Assembly: GCA_024402335.1 (NCBI GenBank)
Contig: JAKSTZ010000007.1
Coordinates: 25,800-89,799, forward strand
Direction of reading: 5' to 3'
Origin: Bacteroidales bacterium
GTDB lineage: Bacteria; Bacteroidota; Bacteroidia; Bacteroidales; UBA1715
Length of the DNA: 64,000 nucleotides
Made by a program: the position numbers and the translations under genes. The notes below the pieces were generated by a model, which saw nothing but the letters and a program-made list of their open reading frames with translations, was not told where the DNA came from and did no database searches. Positions 23,586-34,824 of the stretch are shown piece after piece; the stretch's first letter is position 1; each line of letters opens with the position of its first letter.

Positions 23586-26500
23586 ATGAAAAAATATATA
23601 TCGGCATTCCTATATGCATTGTTTGTAGTTCTCGTTGTAGAAGCACAAAATGAGGTAACTGTTCATATAAATTCTGGAAATCCTGCATTTCCATTTCCAC
23701 AATTCCTTTCGTATTCTTATGGTGAAAATCACACTTTGGACAACTTGGGAACAAGAAACCCAGAAGGTGTTGTTCATGCTGAGATGGAACAAGATATACG
23801 TGATGCGTATCAAATCTTTGCTAATGAATGGACATACACTGGCGATGAAGTCAATGGTGTAAAATATATCCGTGGTAACTTAGGTTGTCCGTACGATTGT
23901 CGTGAAGGTGATGGATATTCTCTTTTGGCGGCTGCAATTATGGGTGACAAGGTTTCGTTTGATGGTTTGTGGATGTGTGTTCATGATAAATCAAGAGTAA
24001 AACAACCTCGATATATTGATGGTGTGGTATTTTCACCTGATTACGGTTATGGTGATTTCTCTATCAAGGATAATCAAGATGCTGCAACCGATGGTGATGT
24101 GGATATTGCTTTGGCATTGTATATTGCTTGGCGTCAGTGGGGTGATAATATGGGAGTGAATGATTCTAAGGGAAATCCTATTTCGTATAAAAAAGAACTT
24201 ATAGATGTATTGAAAGGTTTCATTCACTTGCAAACTCGTTTCCCTGCTGATGGTGAACCTCGCCGTTATTTGTCGGGTGAAATAGGTTTGGATGGCTATT
24301 TGAAAAATGGTAATACTTGGTCGGAAGCCACAAATTATGTTACACAAAATCCAATGACGGTGGATGGTATCCGTATGGTTCCGGAGTTTGCCGGCCCTGT
24401 GAATATTCACTCAGACTATTTGGCTCCGTCATATTTTAAAGAATTTTATGATTTGTTAGGAGAATTGAATCCAGAAGGTGTTACGGAATTTGAGCGAAAT
24501 CAGTTCAAACGATGTGAAGCTTCTTCTGACTGGTTAGTAGGTAACTGGATTTCGCAAAATCCGAAGTATATTTTCGTTGGTGAGGAAACAACAGTAAACG
24601 GAACTTCGGTTACTGTTCATGCTGGTAATCAAGGTGGACGTTTCCGTTCTGTATGGAGAACAGCGTTGAACTATGTTTGGCATGGTAATCCTGAATATAC
24701 GTGGAATCCGGCTACTCATACCTTAACAAACTCTTCAAATAGTTATGAATTAGATGGTGCTGTACGATATTCTCAGTTTATGAATGATCCTCAAAAATGG
24801 GGTAATGCAGAATGTACTGAATTTGGTGGAGGACCGTCTGTGACATATAAAGGCCCTGCAACATTGCATTGGGACATTGGTCCTACAGGTGATTTTATTA
24901 AGAGTGAGTTCATTTTTAACTGGATTGCTGGTTGTGGTTCTATGTCGGCTATTGCAGCTCAGGATATGGATTTGTTAGGTGTCTTATACAGAACATGTAA
25001 TATAGAATGGGACGTAACGACCGGTGGTGACGGATATTTGTCTTCTGTCCCTCATTATTTTCATGGTTGGTTCCGTTTACTTGGTATGTTGACGGCAACA
25101 GGTAACCATATTGCTCCAAGTCAGATGTTGCCAAAAGCAAACATGAAAGTGTATCGTTCAATAGAAGATAGTTTGTCGTTTGCTTATACAGGTGATGAAT
25201 TTACTTACTATTTGGATTATAGAAACTATGGTTCTGTAGATGCCAAAGATGTAAAAATAGTAGAACATGTTCCTGAAGATTTCATCTTTGTTAGTGCAGC
25301 TAATGGTGGAGTATATGATGCGGCAACCCATACTGTTACGTGGAATATTGGTACTGTGCCAGGTGTGAAGACTGGTTCTATAGATGTAACAAAAGGACAA
25401 GTTTCATATAAGGTAAAAGTTGGTTCGAAAGCTTCTGGACGCTATTGTACAACGGCAGAAATATCTTGTTCGAATGGTTTTGGATGGACATCAAATGAAT
25501 ATCCAAATTATGTTACATCAACTATGCAACGTAACTGTGTTGATGTTATAAAACGTTCTTTGATAATAGAGAAAACTGCAAATTTGGAGGAATGTAACCC
25601 GGGAAATGTTGTTACGTATACCATCAATTTCGAAAACTCTTCTGAGGCAGGTTGGTTGGATGGTGGTCGTCCTCGTGTGAATATCGGTTTCTCTAATGGA
25701 GGATTGGCGACTCAACAAGAATGGTTACGTTTCCGTTTGTATAATGATGCAATAGAACCATATATCAACTATGGAAACTATCGTATTTCATACTATATGT
25801 ATGATGCGGCTCGTAAAAGTTTGGGTGATCCGGGATGGGGTTGGTACACAGCTATTTATGAAGGAAAACGTTCTGCTTCAGATAAGATAAGTGTTTCTCA
25901 TGAGACTGTAGTGGAAGGTTCGGATTCCTATGGTAAATGGAATCAGCGTATGATTTTACAATTTGCTCCATTGTTGGTTACAACTACTGGACATTTGAGT
26001 AACTATTATGGTATGGGAGCTCGTATTCACCGAGGTGGAACTGAGCCTTTGCGTGTAGCAGGTTACATTCATCCAAATCCTTGGGTAGATACTGATTTCT
26101 CTGACGACTGGTCATGGGATGCTGCGGCGCAAGGAGCAGAAGACGGAAACTATTATCCGATAACACCAAGTTGGCAAAGAATAGATCAGGAAACCGGAAA
26201 ATCAATAGAAACTCCTGTAAATGAATATATTCCTTCTGTTTGCGATGTTCCAACGCATACGGTATCTAATGTCTTAGTAGAAGAATTTGACGGATATGTA
26301 TGGCGTCGTATTTTGGGAACAGGTCCAATGGCAGGACGCGATATGTATAATGTAGTTGTGTGTGATACGTTGCCAAAAGGCTTGTCATTCTTGGCATTTC
26401 AAAACAATTGTCCTTTGGAATCTTTTGGTGCAACAATGACTACAAAGAAAACAGCAGATGGTCGTGATATTATTATCTGGAAAATCCCGACTATGCAGAT

Positions 26501-29500
26501 TAAGCAAAAAGGAACGATAAAATATACGGCAACGGCGACATTCCCTTCTGGAAAATCTTGTCAGACTGATAATGAGGATATAGATAATGTTGCATGGATA
26601 TATGCAGATATGAACTCTCCAGTAGGGGATACAGCTACGGTAACAGTTACATGTGCAAAAGTTCCAGCTCCTATAGTTCCAACTACGCTTACAAAGACAC
26701 CAGATCAGGAAACAGTTTCGGTTGGTGATGATGTAACGTATACGTTGGAATATGAACAAACACATGGTTTTGTAACTAATAATGCTGCAGCAAACGCCAG
26801 TGATTGGACAGTTTCGGGTGGTTCGGTTTCTGGTGGCGTTGCTTCTGTTGCAGCAAATTCAAATAGTAATGTGAAATACAATTACTCGTATGCAAAAAAT
26901 ATTTTCGTAGAAGCTGATTGTAATTTTACAACGTATGCTGAGACACAATGGTATTTTAGAGATAACATAACACTGACATTAAAGGTTGACTATGGTGTTC
27001 TAAAAGTTAAATGTGGCTCAAAATCTGTTGATTTAGTTGCAGCATCTGGCGACTTGCATGTTGCAGTAGATGTAACTGATGATATTTTACGTATGTGGGT
27101 AGGAGCAACGTCGGTGGATACTTCTGAGTCTGCATCGTTTACTATGGAAAATGTTTCTACGACGCCGGGTTATTTTGGATTTAAAAATACTGCTCATGGA
27201 AATCATAAGTATTCAAATATTCATGTTCATACAGATTATGCATACGATTTATCTATAGTAGATGAAATGCCATCGGAATTGACGTATGTTTCAAGCGATA
27301 ATGGTGGCGCTCTTTCGGGGTCAAATGTTGTTTGGGATTTTGAACATGGATTAGCTAATCCGATTCCGTTTGGGAAAAAATATACGGTGACAGTCACGGC
27401 ATCGGTAAATGAGTGTTCTGAGAAAATTATAAATGAAGCTCACGTAGCGTTGTTAGGCCATGCTGATGATGAGATTCGTGCACAAGCTGTTGTTGAGTGT
27501 GGTGCAAGTTGTCCTGGAAAACCAAAAGTTACTTCTCCAGTAACATACTGCCAAGGAGATAAAGCTTCTGCCTTGGAAGCAACAGGAACGGCATTGAAAT
27601 GGTATACGAAAGAAACTGGTGGTACGTCAACAGCTTCAATTACACCTTCTACAACGACTGCGGGCAAAACTACATATTATGTTTCTCAAACGGAAAATGG
27701 TTGTGAAAGTCCTCGCGCGGCTGTAGAAGTAGAGGTGTTTGCAAAACCGGAAACTCCAACAGTTACGGCAAATTCTCCTTTATGTGTTGGAGATGAATTA
27801 ACTTTAGAAACTCCAACGATTGTAGGAGCTACGTACGCATGGGAAGGTCCTGATGATTTTACGTCAATAGATCAAAATCCTACAATTTCTTCTGTTGTGC
27901 TTTCTTCTGCTGGCGACTATTCTGTTATAGTTACTGATAAAAATGGTTGCGTGAGCGAGGCTGGCGAAACAACAATAGTTGTAAATGACGTTCCAGAAAA
28001 ACCAACTGTAGAATCTCCTATACAATATTGTCAAGGAGAGGCTGTAACAGATGCGGTTTCGGCAACAGGAACAGCTTTGAAATGGTATACTACAGAAGAT
28101 GGAACAGATGAATTTGCTTCTCTTGTGCCAGTTACGACTAAAGTTGGAAGTGTACATTATTATGTGTCGCAAACAGTAAATTGGTGTGAAAGTGAACGTG
28201 CCGATTTGGAAGTAAAAACATTGGCACCTCCTTCGGTACCTGCAATAACAACTAATTCACCTGTATGTCCAGGCGGTTCTATAGAATTGTCAACTGATGC
28301 AGAAGGATTGTATAAATGGACTGGTCCGAATAGTTTTACATCAACAGAACAAAATCCTGTTATTGATGATGCAGTTGCCGGTTCGGCTGGTGAATATACA
28401 TTGACTGTACAAGTAGGTAATTGCTCAAGTGAAACTGTAACGGCATCTGTTGTTGTCAAGGCAACTCCTGCTACGCCTGTTCCTTCGAATAACGGACCAA
28501 AATGTGACGGTGAAGATGTTTCTTTATCTGTTACGGCAGTGGCTGGTGCAACATACGAGTGGACAGGACCAGATGGATACACTTCGACTCTACAAAATCC
28601 AAAAACAACCATTGCAGGAGAATATAGTCTTGTTGTTACTGTAGCGGATTGTCCAAGTGAAGTAGGAACAACAACAGTAGTGGTAAATACTATACCTGCG
28701 GCACCTGAAATATCAGCGACTCCATATCAGTTCTGCAAAGGAGAAATCGTTTCGGAAGAGGTTTCCGCAACAGGTGAAAATCTTGCATGGTACACTACAG
28801 CGGATGGAACATCTAAATTTGTTTCTTTGGTACCTTCAACTGCAACAGTTGGATCTGTACATTATTATGTTTCTCAAACGGTAGATGGTTGTGAAAGTGA
28901 GCGTGCCGATATTGAGGTGAAGACATTGGAACCTCCTTCTATTCCTGTAATTACTACAAATTCTCCTGTTTGTTTAGGTGAAAATCTTTCGTTGGAAACA
29001 ACTGCAGAAGGTACATATAATTGGACAGGACCGAATGACTTTACATCAACAGAGAAAAATCCTGTATTTACTTCTACTATGGATGCTGCCGGTGATTATT
29101 CGTTGGTTGTGAAAGTCGGTAATTGTACAAGTGAAGCAGGGGAAGCAACTGTTGTTGTAAATCCGATACCTACTGTGACGATTAATCCTGTGGATGCGTT
29201 GTGTGTCGATGCTGAAGATGTTGCTTTAACTGTAACTGCAACTCCTGTTGGTGGAATAGGTAGTTTTACGGGTGAAGGAGTTACGGGAAATACATTCTCT
29301 CCGTCGGTTGCTGGTGTTGGCTCTCATACAGTAACATATACATACGAAGCGAATGGTTGTTCTGCTTCAGAATCTATCACAATAGTAGTGCAAGCAAAAC
29401 CTGAAGTGTCGTTCTCATTACCGGCTACAACATGTAAGTCTAATGATGTAATTACGTTGACAGGAAATCAAACAGGTGGTACATTCTCAGCTACGCCAAG

Positions 29501-32500
29501 TATTGATGTAACATCAGGATTTAATCCTGCAAATGCAACGGTTGGTCAGGAATACACAATTACGTATGATTATTCGGATGGTGTTTGCTCAAATTCGACA
29601 TCTCAGAATATTACAGTGTATGATCCGATAAAACCAGTTGGAACGGATGTGTCGAAAGTTTATACGAAGATTTCTTCTGGCAATATTCCTTCGTTGACTG
29701 CTACAGGTGTAAACCAATTGTGGTATAGCGATGCTGCTTTGACTAATAAAGTTGGTGAAGGTGCCACATTTGTTCCTGCTGAGTCAGACGTGTTAGATGG
29801 AACAGTGGGCAAGGTTGGTGTACATACATATTATGTTGTAAGTACTGATGGAGGCTGCGTTTCTGAAAAGACTGCTGTTTCCTTGGAAATATCAAGTTGT
29901 GCGGCCGAAGCACCTGTTCCGGTAAAAAATTTGGTGGCTGTTTGCTCGGGTGAAACATCGGATGAGGCAAAAACATTGTCAGTAACAGCGGGTACGGGAA
30001 ATATTCGTTGGTATTTCAATGATACAAAAGTGCAAGACGATGCGTCAACGACATTTGTACCTACAGAAACAACTGAAGGTTCGTATACATATTATGTTTC
30101 GTTGTATGATACCGATGCAAACTGTGAAAGTGGTAAATCAAGTATTACATACATTATCAATAAACTCCCAAGTGTCAGTTTTGATTTACCAACAGAAGTA
30201 TGTGCAGGTTCTGCAGAAATCAATTTGAATACATATAAATCCCAAGTAACGGGAACTATTGTAGATGAATCTTCTGCATTGGTAACAACATTTGATCCTA
30301 CAACATCTGGCACTTATTCTTTTACATATTCTTATACTGATGAAAATAATTGTACAAATACAGTAAGTGACAATATTATTGTAAATGATCTTCCTGCAAT
30401 TACAATTACTCCGGTTGCTAGTTTGTGTGAATACGATTCTGAATTGGATTTAACTTCAGTCGCGTCTCCCAAGGGTGGTAAATTTAGTGGCGATGGTGTA
30501 GTTGCTTCAACATTCAATCCTGCTGCAGTAATTGCTGGTTCGGATGCGTCAATTACATATACTTATACTGATTCGAAATCATGTACTAATAGCGAAACAT
30601 TTGCAATTTCTGTTGTGGCAAAACCGCAAATCAATTTCTCTACAATTCCAAATAGTTGTATTGGCGATGTGGAATTTGATTTGTTGCAATATGTAACACC
30701 AAAAACAGGAACGTTCTCGGGTGACAATGTTTCGGGAACAAACTTTAATCCTGCAAATTCAGGTAGCTTTGAAATTTCTTATACTGTAACAGAAAATGGT
30801 TGTGAAAATGTGGCAACTAAATTGGCAAAAGTGAATAAACTTCCGGTTGTATCTATTTCTACAAATTCAGTAGAGTGTGTAAATACAGGAGCTATTGAAC
30901 CTGTTGTTACTCCAGCTGGTGGTCTTTTGAAGATTGACGGCGTCGTTTCCACAACTATCAATACAGAAACGTTGGCTGTTGGTGACCATACTATTTTATA
31001 TGAATATATAGATGCGTCAACGAACTGTTCAAACACAGATACAAAAACATTTGAGTTACGAGAAATTGCTTCACCTTCGGTTTCTGATAAAACTGTCGTA
31101 GTTGCTTCTGGTGATTTGTCGCTTTCAGTTACAGGTAATGGTGGCGCATATACATGGATGGATGAATCTGGTAATTTAATCGGAGTTGGTCCTTCTATTA
31201 CTCACGTATATGCAGATGAGGTTGGTACATGGACGTATTGCGTGGCTGAAACTGATGGTGTTTGTACAAGTGAACCTTCTTGTATGAATTTCTCAATTAT
31301 TGAATGTCCGATACCGGCTCCAACTGTATTAGATCCTATTTCATTTGGTTGTACAAATGGAACGATGCCTTCGTTGGATGTAAATGGTGATTATACTGTT
31401 CAGTGGTATAAGGAATACGATAGAAATACAGTTATATCTGTTGGCCCTTCATATGTTCCGAACGATATTACAACAACAGGTGTGTATTCTTATTATGTAA
31501 CACAAACCGACGGTATCTGCGAAAGTCAGGCTTCGAAGGTTACTCTTCAAATGTTTGTAACTCCTCAGCCTAAGGTTATGGGAAATAAAGAAATTTGTGA
31601 AAATGAGGAGTTGATGCTTATGTCTGATGATGAAGCATTGTGGTACACCGATCCTGCTTTAATTCATGCAGATAAGGTTGGTGATTCACATACGGTTTCG
31701 TATGCAACAGCAGGTTCTTACCAATTGTATGTAACTCGTCAGGATGAACATTGTATAAGTAATCCGGTTACTGTTACAATTACGGTACATGCCATACCTG
31801 ATGCTCCGGTAGTTTCTGTAGAAAATGCTTGTCAGGGTGAAGATGTTGATTTCACAGCTGTTGGTTCTAACATTCAATGGTATAGAAATGGCGTGTTGTT
31901 GTCTGATGAAAGCTCATATACAGAAACTAATGTTCTTCCAGGAACAATAACAGTTTCTGCTACTCAAACAGTTGCAGGTTGTGTGAGTCCTATGGCAGAT
32001 GCTACTGCGACTATTTATGCTATTCCGGCAGCTCCACAGGCGATTAATACAACAATTTGTGATTATGATTTAATAGAACCACTTGCTGTTGTAATAAATA
32101 GTAATGCAACTGCACAATGGTATGCGAATGAAGAATGTACGGCTTTGCTTGCAGATGGATTGATTGAATATACTCCAAAGGATAAAAAGACACAATCATT
32201 CTATGTTACTCAAACTGAAAATAATTGTGTAAGTAAGGCGACCAAAGTCACATTTACGGTTAATCCAAAGCCAGAAAAAGTGAACTTTAAACAATCAACT
32301 GATGTCGTTGCCTGTGAAGGAAACCAAGTTGTACTTATTGCTGAATCAAGTAATAAGGTTTATTGGTATGATTCTCCAACGGAAAGTCCAATTTTTACAG
32401 GTCGTTACTTTACTTTGCCAACGTCGGAAGTAGGAGAGTACACATTCTATGCTTCACAAACCGATGCTGCAGGTTGTAAGAGTGATATGTCGTCAAAGAA

Positions 32501-33887
32501 GGTAACTATACAAGCAGGACCAAAAGCTCCGATTTTGATACAGTCTGATACGATTTGTGAATATGAAGATCCGGGAAGACTTATTGTCGCTCGTAATTCT
32601 GAACACGAAACAGTGTCTTGGATTTCTCCTTCCGGAGCTACATTAGGTTTAGGTGATACGTTGGATGTTCCTGCGCATGTAATAACAAAACCGGGTGTAT
32701 ATACATTCAAGGCTCGTACAACAGTTGCGTCATGTTCTTTCGACACTAAACGTGAAACGAAGGTTGTATATGTTGTTTATAAAAAACCGGATGCTCCAAA
32801 GTTGACGAAAAATGCATTCTGCCACGATGGACAAACAGTTACGCTTTCGACAAAAGCTAAAGATCCTATTTGGTATAATAGTGACAAACAAATTATCATG
32901 ATTGCCTCACAAGAATACCAGACATTGAATTCTGCTGTAGGCAACTATAGTATTTGGATGAGTCAAATTGAAAATGGTTGTATGAGTGATACCGTTGAAC
33001 GTCCTTATTTGATTAGTGCTATTCCTAATCCTGTAATTACAGGTGAAAGTGGTGTTTGTACAGGCTCGAATGAAGTGTACGTTGTTACAAAAGAAAATGA
33101 TGCAAATACGATAGCATGGTATATTACCGGTAATCGTGTTTCTTATGAATTATCTTCTTATTCAAGTGGTTTTGTTCGTTCTGTGGATTGGACAACAGAA
33201 GGTTTTGATACAATCACGGTGAAAGAAACAAATAAATATGGCTGTGTTGGAACAACTTCGTTACCTGTTGCTGTGACAGCAAATCCTGATGTTCAATTTA
33301 TAGCAGAGAATTTAGGTCAGGAAGGTGTTGTGACATTTACGAACTTATCGGAACCACAGATAATGACGTATAATGATACAGAAAAAGAATTTGCAGTAGA
33401 TTATTTCTGGGATTTCGGTAGAAAATTAGATACTGCAGTTGTATTGGAAAACAGAAAATTGTTCGAACAAAATTATAGATATGGAAATTATACAGCAGAA
33501 TTGACAGCGGTAAATGAGTTTGGCTGTTCATCTTCGTTGAGAGTGCCTTTCTTCGTTGATGTTAAACATGGTTTGTTTGTGCCAACAGCATTTGCTCCTG
33601 AAAATCCGGCAGACGAAGTTCGTAAGTTTAAACCAAAAGGTTTTAACTGTCGTACGTTTGAAATTTGGATCTATGATGCTTGGAACAATTTGGTATATTA
33701 TTCTTCTGGTGTAAATGAACATGGTTCTCCTTTGGCAGAATGGGATGGTAAAGTCAATGGTAAATTGATGCAGGCTGGAACTTATCGATACAAGATAGAA
33801 GTGACTTTTGAAGACCATTCGGAAGAAAACCTTAAGATTACACAATCAGTAAAACCTATGTGGGGAAATGTTGTGTTACTTCGATAA
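23586..33887 (+). CDS. Giant type IX-secreted multidomain protein with GH8-like domain
   Basis: A 3,433-residue protein starting MKKYISAFLYALFVVLVVEAQ, a signal peptide (start 23586 chosen for this). Residues about 30-510 resemble glycoside hydrolase family 8: Glu107 in CREGDGYSLL lies where the catalytic acid is found, and ATDGDVDIALAL (167-178) is the family aspartate motif. From about 520 there are DUF11/conserved-repeat-like segments, then from about 1300 many Ig-like repeats marked by YYVSQTxxGCES, and PKD-like segments near the end. The last about 95 residues match the type IX sorting (type B/gliding) C-terminal domain, with VPTAFAPE, EWDGKVNGK, GTYRYKIEV and a final VVLLR. It should be exported through the outer membrane and anchored on the cell surface or released. 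Confidence 0.85.
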   Translation: MKKYISAFLYALFVVLVVEAQNEVTVHINSGNPAFPFPQFLSYSYGENHTLDNLGTRNPEGVVHAEMEQDIRDAYQIFANEWTYTGDEVNGVKYIRGNLGCPYDCREGDGYSLLAAAIMGDKVSFDGLWMCVHDKSRVKQPRYIDGVVFSPDYGYGDFSIKDNQDAATDGDVDIALALYIAWRQWGDNMGVNDSKGNPISYKKELIDVLKGFIHLQTRFPADGEPRRYLSGEIGLDGYLKNGNTWSEATNYVTQNPMTVDGIRMVPEFAGPVNIHSDYLAPSYFKEFYDLLGELNPEGVTEFERNQFKRCEASSDWLVGNWISQNPKYIFVGEETTVNGTSVTVHAGNQGGRFRSVWRTALNYVWHGNPEYTWNPATHTLTNSSNSYELDGAVRYSQFMNDPQKWGNAECTEFGGGPSVTYKGPATLHWDIGPTGDFIKSEFIFNWIAGCGSMSAIAAQDMDLLGVLYRTCNIEWDVTTGGDGYLSSVPHYFHGWFRLLGMLTATGNHIAPSQMLPKANMKVYRSIEDSLSFAYTGDEFTYYLDYRNYGSVDAKDVKIVEHVPEDFIFVSAANGGVYDAATHTVTWNIGTVPGVKTGSIDVTKGQVSYKVKVGSKASGRYCTTAEISCSNGFGWTSNEYPNYVTSTMQRNCVDVIKRSLIIEKTANLEECNPGNVVTYTINFENSSEAGWLDGGRPRVNIGFSNGGLATQQEWLRFRLYNDAIEPYINYGNYRISYYMYDAARKSLGDPGWGWYTAIYEGKRSASDKISVSHETVVEGSDSYGKWNQRMILQFAPLLVTTTGHLSNYYGMGARIHRGGTEPLRVAGYIHPNPWVDTDFSDDWSWDAAAQGAEDGNYYPITPSWQRIDQETGKSIETPVNEYIPSVCDVPTHTVSNVLVEEFDGYVWRRILGTGPMAGRDMYNVVVCDTLPKGLSFLAFQNNCPLESFGATMTTKKTADGRDIIIWKIPTMQIKQKGTIKYTATATFPSGKSCQTDNEDIDNVAWIYADMNSPVGDTATVTVTCAKVPAPIVPTTLTKTPDQETVSVGDDVTYTLEYEQTHGFVTNNAAANASDWTVSGGSVSGGVASVAANSNSNVKYNYSYAKNIFVEADCNFTTYAETQWYFRDNITLTLKVDYGVLKVKCGSKSVDLVAASGDLHVAVDVTDDILRMWVGATSVDTSESASFTMENVSTTPGYFGFKNTAHGNHKYSNIHVHTDYAYDLSIVDEMPSELTYVSSDNGGALSGSNVVWDFEHGLANPIPFGKKYTVTVTASVNECSEKIINEAHVALLGHADDEIRAQAVVECGASCPGKPKVTSPVTYCQGDKASALEATGTALKWYTKETGGTSTASITPSTTTAGKTTYYVSQTENGCESPRAAVEVEVFAKPETPTVTANSPLCVGDELTLETPTIVGATYAWEGPDDFTSIDQNPTISSVVLSSAGDYSVIVTDKNGCVSEAGETTIVVNDVPEKPTVESPIQYCQGEAVTDAVSATGTALKWYTTEDGTDEFASLVPVTTKVGSVHYYVSQTVNWCESERADLEVKTLAPPSVPAITTNSPVCPGGSIELSTDAEGLYKWTGPNSFTSTEQNPVIDDAVAGSAGEYTLTVQVGNCSSETVTASVVVKATPATPVPSNNGPKCDGEDVSLSVTAVAGATYEWTGPDGYTSTLQNPKTTIAGEYSLVVTVADCPSEVGTTTVVVNTIPAAPEISATPYQFCKGEIVSEEVSATGENLAWYTTADGTSKFVSLVPSTATVGSVHYYVSQTVDGCESERADIEVKTLEPPSIPVITTNSPVCLGENLSLETTAEGTYNWTGPNDFTSTEKNPVFTSTMDAAGDYSLVVKVGNCTSEAGEATVVVNPIPTVTINPVDALCVDAEDVALTVTATPVGGIGSFTGEGVTGNTFSPSVAGVGSHTVTYTYEANGCSASESITIVVQAKPEVSFSLPATTCKSNDVITLTGNQTGGTFSATPSIDVTSGFNPANATVGQEYTITYDYSDGVCSNSTSQNITVYDPIKPVGTDVSKVYTKISSGNIPSLTATGVNQLWYSDAALTNKVGEGATFVPAESDVLDGTVGKVGVHTYYVVSTDGGCVSEKTAVSLEISSCAAEAPVPVKNLVAVCSGETSDEAKTLSVTAGTGNIRWYFNDTKVQDDASTTFVPTETTEGSYTYYVSLYDTDANCESGKSSITYIINKLPSVSFDLPTEVCAGSAEINLNTYKSQVTGTIVDESSALVTTFDPTTSGTYSFTYSYTDENNCTNTVSDNIIVNDLPAITITPVASLCEYDSELDLTSVASPKGGKFSGDGVVASTFNPAAVIAGSDASITYTYTDSKSCTNSETFAISVVAKPQINFSTIPNSCIGDVEFDLLQYVTPKTGTFSGDNVSGTNFNPANSGSFEISYTVTENGCENVATKLAKVNKLPVVSISTNSVECVNTGAIEPVVTPAGGLLKIDGVVSTTINTETLAVGDHTILYEYIDASTNCSNTDTKTFELREIASPSVSDKTVVVASGDLSLSVTGNGGAYTWMDESGNLIGVGPSITHVYADEVGTWTYCVAETDGVCTSEPSCMNFSIIECPIPAPTVLDPISFGCTNGTMPSLDVNGDYTVQWYKEYDRNTVISVGPSYVPNDITTTGVYSYYVTQTDGICESQASKVTLQMFVTPQPKVMGNKEICENEELMLMSDDEALWYTDPALIHADKVGDSHTVSYATAGSYQLYVTRQDEHCISNPVTVTITVHAIPDAPVVSVENACQGEDVDFTAVGSNIQWYRNGVLLSDESSYTETNVLPGTITVSATQTVAGCVSPMADATATIYAIPAAPQAINTTICDYDLIEPLAVVINSNATAQWYANEECTALLADGLIEYTPKDKKTQSFYVTQTENNCVSKATKVTFTVNPKPEKVNFKQSTDVVACEGNQVVLIAESSNKVYWYDSPTESPIFTGRYFTLPTSEVGEYTFYASQTDAAGCKSDMSSKKVTIQAGPKAPILIQSDTICEYEDPGRLIVARNSEHETVSWISPSGATLGLGDTLDVPAHVITKPGVYTFKARTTVASCSFDTKRETKVVYVVYKKPDAPKLTKNAFCHDGQTVTLSTKAKDPIWYNSDKQIIMIASQEYQTLNSAVGNYSIWMSQIENGCMSDTVERPYLISAIPNPVITGESGVCTGSNEVYVVTKENDANTIAWYITGNRVSYELSSYSSGFVRSVDWTTEGFDTITVKETNKYGCVGTTSLPVAVTANPDVQFIAENLGQEGVVTFTNLSEPQIMTYNDTEKEFAVDYFWDFGRKLDTAVVLENRKLFEQNYRYGNYTAELTAVNEFGCSSSLRVPFFVDVKHGLFVPTAFAPENPADEVRKFKPKGFNCRTFEIWIYDAWNNLVYYSSGVNEHGSPLAEWDGKVNGKLMQAGTYRYKIEVTFEDHSEENLKITQSVKPMWGNVVLLR
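28020..29170 (+). repeat. Internal duplication of an Ig-like module in the giant gene
   Basis: Two copies of a two-domain segment of roughly 440-450 bases start near 28,020 and 28,725, an offset of about 705 bases (235 codons). Both include GSVHYYVSQTV, CESERADxEVKTL, TTNSPVC and WTGPNxFTSTE. They are very similar in protein and clearly alike in DNA, which points to recent recombinational growth. Confidence 0.8.
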
Positions 33888-33961
33888 GAGAATAATAGCG
33901 ATTTAGAATAAAAAAATATATATTTGTGGAAATCAATTAGTAGAAATAAAACTATATAGTT

Positions 33962-34813
33962 ATGAAAAAAAGTTTGTTGGTTTTAGGTATGGCATTGTCT
34001 GCAGTGGTGTTGACAAGCTGTGGTGGTAATAAAAGAAATAATACTCAAATTACCGAAGATGCTGTAAAACAGGCTGTGGAACGTTTGAGCGATTTCCAAA
34101 AAGGTAAATATAATGTTCCTGTTGAAATCGGTTACTATGAATTAAATAATGAAAATGCTCGTTATAAATTAAGACAATTGGCTTCCAATGGTATGATTGC
34201 CTACAATGCAGAGCAAATCAATGAATATGATGCAAACAATCAGTTGATTACTGAACATGTATTCGTTAATGTTGAGGTTACAGCAGAAGGAAAGAAATAT
34301 CTTCTTGAAAAATCATACATAGATTCATTGAATTGTGATGTTGATATGTTGAATAGATTTGCGTCAGAAACATATCCTATGGATGATGTAGCAAAAAAAG
34401 AAATAATTCCAGTACGTAATCCTTTGTATGTTACAAAAGATGGCTCTGAAGATTTGACAGAAGACCAACCAAAGGAATTGTCTGATTGTGCTCAAGCATC
34501 TCCAACGTTGTATCAAACAGCAAAGTCAAAAGAAACCGTGGAAGATGTATTTTTCTTGGCAATGTCTAAATCTATCTATAAAATAGAAAATGTTGTTTGT
34601 GACGAGCTTATGCAGAAACAAGGTAATGCTCAAGCAGATGTTATTATTGAGCAAACTGAAGTTACTCCTTTTGGTCGTATAGTTGGTAATTTTACAAAAG
34701 GAGAAAAGGAACGTGTACATTTAACATTGAAATACTTTATTGAAAGAGGATGGGATGTTGAAAATGTTGCTCCTGTTCTTAACGATGATGCTCTAATTGA
34801 TTTACCATACTAG
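33962..34813 (+). CDS. Lipoprotein of unknown function, downstream of giant gene
   Basis: A 283-residue lipoprotein with signal peptide and lipobox VVLTSC (Cys20). The mature part is a mixed helix/strand protein with no recognised domain. Residues 60-100 include the Asn-rich GYYELNNENARYKLRQLA motif and later a LTEDQPKEL segment. It is 74 bases after the giant gene and 11 bases before the next gene, so it is probably translated with the latter. An outer-membrane or periplasmic location is expected. Confidence 0.65.
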   Translation: MKKSLLVLGMALSAVVLTSCGGNKRNNTQITEDAVKQAVERLSDFQKGKYNVPVEIGYYELNNENARYKLRQLASNGMIAYNAEQINEYDANNQLITEHVFVNVEVTAEGKKYLLEKSYIDSLNCDVDMLNRFASETYPMDDVAKKEIIPVRNPLYVTKDGSEDLTEDQPKELSDCAQASPTLYQTAKSKETVEDVFFLAMSKSIYKIENVVCDELMQKQGNAQADVIIEQTEVTPFGRIVGNFTKGEKERVHLTLKYFIERGWDVENVAPVLNDDALIDLPY

Positions 34814-34824
34814 TAATTACAACT

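Noticed and set aside
27480..33100. CRISPR array
   Set aside because: Repeats in this region are diverged protein modules of one open frame, with no short constant repeats or unique spacers.
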